Positions 18,803 through 22,500 of a stretch of DNA of 22,500 nt are shown in pieces. Source of the DNA: Chara braunii (lineage: Eukaryota; Streptophyta; Charophyceae; Charales; Characeae); the NCBI GenBank assembly GCA_003427395.1, contig BFEA01000047.1, positions 2,535,105 through 2,557,604 on the forward strand, written 5' to 3'. Below the pieces are notes generated by a model that was not told the origin of the DNA, did not search any database, and worked only from the letters and a program-made list of their open reading frames with translations. Position 1 is the first letter of the stretch; every line of letters starts with the position of its first letter. The position numbers and the translations under genes are program-made.

Positions 18803-18840
18803 CGCGATGAGGGCATCGCGAATGGGTGGGGGGAATGTGT
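18803..18840 (+). other. Hairpin, polypurine tract and LTR-like start
   Basis: CGCGATG/CATCGCG forms a 7-bp stem with an AGGG loop (18803-18820). GGGTGGGGGGAA (18824-18835) is a polypurine-type tract, and TGTGTCGGG starts at 18836. TGTCGGG-type starts and a preceding G-rich tract are typical of plant LTR elements. It probably marks the boundary between element interior and 3' LTR. The matching 5' LTR is not in the window, so this remains an inference. Confidence 0.5.
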
Positions 18841-18858
18841 CGGGACTGGTGGGTCCCG
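18841..18858. repeat. Inverted repeat CGGGAC/GTCCCG
   Basis: A perfect 6-bp stem with loop TGGTGG right after the TGTGT start. A similar arrangement, GGACC/GGTCC, follows the related TGTTGTCGGGG sequence near 20806. Confidence 0.7.
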
Positions 18859-19230
18859 AATAACTTCCCATCACTCGAGAGATTGAATACGGATAATTTA
18901 TGCACAATAGAGAAATCTAGAGTGAGGAAGCAGGAGAGAGAAAAAACAAAGGATTAGGCCGCAGAAGGGAGTGATGCCCTGAGGAGAGAACCACAGGAAG
19001 AAAGAACTAGCCACGACAAGCAAGCGAGCGCAAGACCAGGGGCACATAGGACATAGCAGAGGCCGGGAGGGCCATCATAATGCAATAAGATTAAGGCTAA
19101 AGGGCCCTTTGAACTAGCAATGGCAGTGCGACAGCAATACGGGAATGAGGAAGTCGAGGGGTGGGCGGCCAGAAGCCGCGGGAAGCCAGGAAATGAGGAA
19201 CCAACGTGGGGGCCACCTACGGGAGCCTCG
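18859..19230. other. Non-coding stretch, first part of the LTR-like region
   Basis: No gene seen. Purine-rich, with a 12-bp palindrome AAAGGGCCCTTT (19099-19110). It lies between the putative LTR start and the diverged duplication. Confidence 0.4.
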
Positions 19231-19400
19231 GAGCAAAGGCCCACGACCAAAAAAAATCGGCACGTACAAGGCACAAGGAAAGACTAAGGAGAGGGGTCGC
19301 TATGGGGCGACAAGACGCCCAAGGGCCATGGGACACCTCGGGGAAAGTTACCCGGGGCCACATGGGACTAAGTAAAAATAATGGCGTTCGGGGCGAAATG

Positions 19401-19480
19401 TGTCGGGGACCGCCGACGGGACTAAGTGTCGGGGACCACCGACGGGACTAAGTGTCGGGACCACCAACGGGACAAGTGGC
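19401..19480 (+). repeat. Tandem repeat, 26-bp unit, three copies
   Basis: GTCGGGGACC(G/A)CCGACGGGAC followed by TAAGT starts at 19402, 19428 and 19454 (26-bp spacing), with a partial fourth from 19477. Each unit contains its own GTCGG...CCGAC inverted repeat. Confidence 0.9.
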
Positions 19481-19587
19481 GGGGACATGTGAAAATCCCA
19501 AGGAGAAACAGCGGCACCACATGAGGGAAAATAATAAATGCAAGGTACACCGTCAAGATCGACATCCTGACGGCCAAGAATATTAGT

Positions 19588-19611
19588 ACCACTAGTGCAA
19601 GTACTAGTGGT
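19588..19611. repeat. Inverted repeat ACCACTAGT/ACTAGTGGT
   Basis: A perfect 9-bp stem with the 6-nt loop GCAAGT. The corresponding place in unit B (about 21020-21037) reads CATTAGTG...CACTAGTG, which still pairs with one G-T wobble. Confidence 0.85.
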
Positions 19612-19676
19612 GGCAAACGGGAAGGTCAAAAGGAGAAGGAAAAGTAAAGAAAACTGAAGTGGGAGGCATGGGAGCA

Positions 19677-19694
19677 ATCCGAAAAATCTCGGAT
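19677..19694. repeat. Inverted repeat ATCCGA/TCGGAT, covarying with unit B
   Basis: A perfect 6-bp stem with loop AAAATC. The homologous site in unit B (21107-21126) reads AGTCC...GGACT: an A-T pair is replaced by G-C on both arms, so pairing is kept. Confidence 0.7.
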
Positions 19695-20042
19695 CAGCCT
19701 CCCTCAAGAAAATAGAGTCAAATAAGACCCCATGTGAAAAATAGCCCTCCGGGAGAAAATCGGAGTAGAAGGGACCATTGTGGGAAAAGTGTAGGAGTAA
19801 AAGGAGGTTCCCATGGGCATAGGAATGCCATTATTGCAGTCCGAGAAATAATGGAATGCACCTTGGGCATAGGGAGGGCCAAAATTAAGAGGAAGAGACT
19901 AGAAAAAAAAGAAAAAAGAAAAAAAAAAAACTTGACGCTTTGCATGCAAGAAAAAAAAGAGAAAATAAAAGAAAATGGGGGAGAATAAGACAAAAAGAGT
20001 GAGAGGGAGTGAGTGAGTTGGCCGTCAGTAGGGACTGCCATA

Positions 20043-20066
20043 GGTAGGGACTGGCAGGTCCTTACT
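20043..20066. repeat. Inverted repeat GGTAGGGAC/GTCCTTACT
   Basis: A 9-bp stem with two G-T wobbles and loop TGGCAG. The unit B counterpart at 21472-21501 has the same loop. Confidence 0.75.
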
Positions 20067-20085
20067 GTCCAAGAAAGGAGGAGAA

Positions 20086-20136
20086 AAAAAAAGAAAAGAA
20101 AAGAAAAGAAAAGAAAAGAAAAGAAAAGAAAAGAGA
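20086..20136. repeat. (AAAAG)n microsatellite
   Basis: About nine AAAAG units in an A/G-only tract. A simple repeat, prone to assembly length error. Confidence 0.95.
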
Positions 20137-20322
20137 AAAATGCCTTAACGGTGAAAAACGGTCAGTTGGGGAGATTCATCCGTGACCAGATTCATTCTGG
20201 AATATGGCGGTTACAAATGACTTTGATTTTCTTTGATTTTTGCAAAAAAAATCAAAAAAAATCAAGGCCTCTTGCAACCGAAATAAAACGAAATACATGC
20301 ATGAGGAGAAACACATGTTTTA

Positions 20323-20357
20323 GGTACATCCGGAGCCAAAATCAAGGTCGGATGCAC
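20323..20357. repeat. Inverted repeat GTACATCCG/CGGATGCAC
   Basis: Eight of nine positions pair, with loop GAGCCAAAATCAAGGT. The tandem copy at 20486-20519 pairs at eight of nine positions with its single mismatch at a different place, so the common ancestor would have paired fully. Confidence 0.8.
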
Positions 20358-20433
20358 TTGGGAATTGACCGTTTCTTTTTTTTTTTAGTAGGGGCTAGTT
20401 GTGGGGCATTGGGGCTAAGGAATTGACCCCCAT

Positions 20434-20459
20434 TGCAGTCCGAGTTGCAACGGACTGCA
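20434..20459. repeat. Inverted repeat TGCAGTCCG/CGGACTGCA (first)
   Basis: A perfect 9-bp stem with the 8-nt loop AGTTGCAA. The same stem occurs at 20595-20620 with a different loop. Confidence 0.9.
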
Positions 20460-20485
20460 TGAGGGAGTGAAAACGCATGTTCTAG

Positions 20486-20519
20486 GTGCATCCGTAACCA
20501 ATATTGAGCCCGAATGCAC
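20486..20519. repeat. Inverted repeat GTGCATCCG/CGAATGCAC
   Basis: Eight of nine positions pair. It is the second copy of the 20323-20357 stem-loop within the 162-bp tandem unit. Confidence 0.8.
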
Positions 20520-20594
20520 TATAAAATTTAACACTTCATTTTCTTTTAACATGGGGCAAGTTGTGGGGTTGTGGGTATAGAAAACAGCCATGAC

Positions 20595-20620
20595 TGCAGT
20601 CCGAGAAATTACGGACTGCA
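20595..20620. repeat. Inverted repeat TGCAGTCCG/CGGACTGCA (second)
   Basis: A perfect 9-bp stem, loop AGAAATTA. The stem is identical to 20434-20459 whereas the loop differs at several positions. Confidence 0.9.
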
Positions 20621-21106
20621 TGGGGATCCCAAGGCCAAACGGGAATGGGCTACAGCAAGCCCGGAAGGCTAGAAAGGAGCAATTTCGGCAAGGGGCTAGT
20701 AAAGACGGTAGACGGCAACCGTAGAAAAATTGGCACACATAGAGAAATGATGGGACCATCAAGGGCAATAGGCCCAAAAAAATAAAAATGGGACGCCGTC
20801 CGGAATGTTGTCGGGGACCAAATGGGTCCAAATAATAAAAGACGGAAAACGGGACATGCGCCGGCTGGACCGCCGGCGGGACAAAGAAATGGAGCTAGCA
20901 TGTAGGAAAATGGCGGGGATTTGGGATGTCCCAAGGGAACCATGAGCAAACACAAGGAATAATTGTGCAAGCAAGCGGCACCGTCGAGATCGAGGATCTA
21001 AACGGTAGAAAATATTAGCACCATTAGTGCAAACACTAGTGAGAGCAAGTAAAAGAACCATGGGATAAAAAAAAGTGAAATAAGGATGTTGGGAAGGCTG
21101 CCCAAC

Positions 21107-21126
21107 AGTCCGGGATATCTTGGACT
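21107..21126. repeat. Inverted repeat AGTCC/GGACT
   Basis: A 5-bp stem at the position equivalent to 19677-19694 of unit A, with paired substitutions relative to it. Confidence 0.65.
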
Positions 21127-21471
21127 AGCAAGGCATAAGAAAATAGAGCCTTGAGAGGCTCAACATGAGAAAAAGGCTGCCCTTAGGAAATCGGAGCAAA
21201 AGGGGCTCAAAATTAGGCAAACGAGAGCAAAATGGAGCCCCCTAGGAGCATGGGGGTGCCATTATTGGAATCCGAGATGTAATGGTCATGTAACAGCCAT
21301 AAACCTGGCCTTGAATGAGGTCCTAGGGCCTAGAAAGAGGGTGCACAACAGTTTGACACTTGTCACAACAGAAATAAAAGAAAGAGAAAGAAAAATGAGA
21401 GAAAAAGGAGGGAGAATGAGACAAAAGGGGAGAAAAGAGTGGAGGAGAGTGTGTCGGCCTATTAGGACCTG

Positions 21472-21501
21472 CACAGTAGGGACTGGCAGGTCCCAACTGT
21501 G
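21472..21501. repeat. Inverted repeat CACAGTAGGGAC/GTCCCAACTGTG
   Basis: Eleven of twelve positions pair (one A-A mismatch), with loop TGGCAG, identical to the loop of its unit A counterpart at 20043-20066. Confidence 0.85.
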
Positions 21502-21616
21502 ACCTCATCCCTCCAAGAATGAGGGAGGGCAATCCGGATTGCAGAGAATAAAATTTGAATTAAGAAGTTGAAAATGAGAGAAAATGCAAAAAAGAAGTGG
21601 TTGGTTTTCTTTTAGG

Positions 21617-21643
21617 CCATGGATCTGAGATCAGATCTCATGG
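21617..21643. repeat. Inverted repeat around CCATGGATCTGA
   Basis: CCATG-GATCTGA pairs with TCAGATC-T-CATGG over twelve base pairs with a single bulged T. The inner arms are only 2 nt apart, so the tip would open. Confidence 0.8.
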
Positions 21644-21749
21644 TAAAGAGAAACTTGCTGTTTTTTGTGGACCAGCTCAAAACGGCTAGCTCCGGAATGA
21701 GTTGGCAGCCCAAAATGGAAAAAAACAAAAGAGGAAAAATGTCAAAACT

Positions 21750-21782
21750 GTGCATTTGGCCCAAAGAGAGAGCCAGATGCAC
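21750..21782. repeat. Inverted repeat GTGCATTTGGC/GCCAGATGCAC
   Basis: An 11-bp stem with one G-T wobble and an 11-nt purine-rich loop. It is the unit B counterpart of the 20323-20357 stem-loop. Confidence 0.9.
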
Positions 21783-21856
21783 CAAAAATTGAAAAACTAG
21801 ACTTAGGGGCTCAAAATTGAAGCAAGGGCTACTAGGGGGTAGCTCGGATTATTGTT

Positions 21857-21885
21857 GGCCTTGGATCTCAACCAGATTCAAGGCC
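21857..21885. repeat. Inverted repeat GGCCTTGGATCT/AGATTCAAGGCC
   Basis: A 12-bp stem with one G-T wobble and loop CAACC. Confidence 0.92.
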
Positions 21886-21954
21886 GAAAATATGCCGCCA
21901 TATGAAAAAATGCTCCGGTCTACTCAAAAGAGGCCGAAACTTAAAAAAATCGAC

Positions 21955-21977
21955 AAAAAGGCCCACAAGGCCTTTTT
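21955..21977. repeat. Inverted repeat AAAAAGGCC/GGCCTTTTT
   Basis: A perfect 9-bp stem with loop CACAA, ending in a T-run. On its own it would look like a bacterial terminator, but the context is eukaryotic and it is one of a series. Confidence 0.92.
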
Positions 21978-21988
21978 CTTTCGAGTAT

Positions 21989-22025
21989 TGCTGCCCCTTG
22001 GGCATTAGGACCCTAGGGGGCAGCA
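21989..22025. repeat. Inverted repeat TGCTGCCCCTTGGG/CCCTAGGGGCAGCA
   Basis: A 14-bp stem with two G-T wobbles, the outer nine pairs perfect. The longest stem in the window. Confidence 0.9.
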
Positions 22026-22062
22026 TTTGAGCAATGAAAAAGAGGCCGGGGTAGGCCAAGAG

Positions 22063-22095
22063 GCAGTCCGAGTTGGTACCAACCACTTGGACTGC
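22063..22095. repeat. Nested inverted repeat GCAGTCC/GGACTGC with inner palindrome
   Basis: The outer 7-bp stem is the same as the core of the 20434 and 20595 stem-loops. The loop itself holds the palindrome GTTGGTACCAAC (22072-22083), so a second stem can form inside. Confidence 0.85.
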
Positions 22096-22119
22096 ATGTA
22101 CTTGGCCAAAATGAGGCCC

Positions 22120-22168
22120 AGGTACCCCCAGGAGGGCCTAGTGAGGGAATTTTGCCTTGGGGGTACCT
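22120..22168. repeat. Inverted repeat AGGTACCCCCAGG/CCTTGGGGGTACCT
   Basis: A stem of about 13 bp with one wobble and an extra base on one arm; loop about 23 nt. The last strong stem-loop before the AT-rich end. Confidence 0.85.
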
Positions 22169-22209
22169 CGGTTCACCTCAAGGCTCATGGGGAGGCTCAT
22201 GGGCTAGAC

Positions 22210-22400
22210 GGACAATATTGGAAAGATTGTTATGCTATTAGAAATAATTCTAATTTAGATAAAGATACTATATGGTAATATTAGTATTTCTAAGAAAATA
22301 TTGAAATGAAATATTCAAATTTCATTTATTGTATTTTTTTATTTTATATTTCTTGTATTCTATTGAGTTTATCATTGATCTATAGAAAGAAATAGAGACT
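22210..22400. other. AT-rich segment at the end of the window
   Basis: Composition changes abruptly to about 75-80 percent A+T, including a T-rich run (TTTTTTTATTTTATATTTC) near 22335 and several short inverted repeats such as TTAGAA/TTCTAA (22238-22253). It could be an insertion, a matrix-attachment-like region, or the promoter/3'-processing part of a long LTR. No gene is seen to the end of the window. Confidence 0.45.
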
Positions 22401-22500
22401 GATTAGCCGACAGAAGTTGAGGATGCAGTCCGCCACTCTCACATTTGCATGAGGAGTGCCAATGCTGCCCAAGTGAGCTCACAGGAGCACCTTTGCACTT

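Larger units (their letters stand above)
19240..20540 (+). repeat. Diverged large tandem duplication, unit A
   Basis: This unit and 20700-21800 align along most of their length at an offset of about 1.41-1.47 kb. Anchors are AATCGGCACG (about 19256)/AATTGGCACA; TGTCGGGGAC (19401)/TTGTCGGGGAC; CACCGTCAAGATCGA (19548)/CACCGTCGAGATCGA; GCCATTATTG (19828)/GCCATTATTG; GTAGGGACTGGCAGGTCC (20045)/same; and the GTACATCCG hairpin (20324)/GTGCATTTGG hairpin. Identity is moderate and indels are many. It has no coding capacity. Boundaries are approximate. It may be an internally duplicated long LTR. Confidence 0.7.
20302..20625 (+). repeat. Local tandem duplication, about 162-bp unit, two copies
   Basis: Segments 20302-20463 and 20464-20625 share, in order, a GAGAAACACATGTTTTAGGTaCATCCG-type hairpin, a T-rich run, GGGGC(T)AGTTGTGGGG, and a TGCAGTCCG/CGGACTGCA hairpin. 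Each unit therefore carries two stem-loops at equivalent positions. Confidence 0.8.
20700..21800 (+). repeat. Diverged large tandem duplication, unit B
   Basis: The second unit of the duplication described at 19240-20540. It also starts from a TGTTGTCGGGGACC sequence (about 20806) and reaches at least the GTGCAT hairpin at 21750. It lacks the 26-bp triplication and the (AAAAG)n tract of unit A. End approximate. Confidence 0.7.

Noticed and set aside
19734-20426. Lys-rich open frames over the A/G-rich tracts
   Set aside because: They arise from poly-A/G and (AAAAG)n low-complexity sequence and are not conserved between duplicated units.
21955-21977. Rho-independent terminator
   Set aside because: The stem with T-run fits by shape, but the window is eukaryotic and the site is one of many stem-loops with no gene before it.
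18841-22168. CRISPR array
   Set aside because: Stem-loops differ in sequence and spacing, there are no uniform direct repeats with unique spacers and no cas genes.

Overview
The window looks like nuclear, repeat-rich DNA of a large eukaryotic genome, most likely a green-lineage (streptophyte) organism. The reasons are a decayed Ty3/gypsy-type retrotransposon, a decayed DNMT3-type cytosine methyltransferase fragment, families of short tandem repeats, and no bacterial gene organisation. The taxonomic call is an inference with low confidence. I see no intact host gene. Every coding region I recognise on the + strand carries at least one stop or frameshift.

Layout. Positions 1-2823 hold no gene I can defend and contain most of the ambiguous bases. 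Positions 2824-6649 hold four tandem, strongly diverged copies of one unknown gene family; each copy has about 250-300 codons and each is damaged. After copy 1 (3515-3888) the assembly carries an artefact: an exact 168-bp duplication around two back-to-back Tn5 mosaic ends. Positions 6650-7120 are noncoding, with a polypurine tract. Positions 7121-13690 are the gag-protease-RT-RNase H-integrase region of a Ty3/gypsy element. Frame is largely preserved, but there are seven or more in-frame stops, two or more frameshifts, a missing protease active-site motif and an Asn in place of a catalytic Asp in integrase. Positions 14054-14965 are an extra acidic ORF downstream of pol with two in-frame stops. 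I could not find the LTRs of this element.

Positions 15531-17935 hold four successive tandem-repeat arrays with units of about 29, 40, 51-56 and 59-64 bp. The first three share a core resembling GAGAAATGGAAAGG. Positions 18131-18682 encode a C-terminal DNMT3-like methyltransferase fragment (motifs VI, VIII and IX) with two in-frame stops. Only about 120 bp further on is a short hairpin, a G-rich polypurine tract and a TGTGTCGGG sequence, which together look like the junction between the interior of an LTR element and its 3' LTR. A similar hairpin plus tract lies at 17445-17480.

From 18836 to about 22170 there is no coding capacity. Instead there is a diverged tandem duplication with a period of about 1.41-1.47 kb, densely populated by inverted repeats with stems of 6-14 bp. 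Several occur at equivalent places in both units, with base changes that keep the pairing. The window ends in a distinct AT-rich stretch (22210-22400).

The features most worth following are the four-copy unknown gene family, the methyltransferase fragment next to a retroelement-like terminus, and the hairpin-dense duplicated region.
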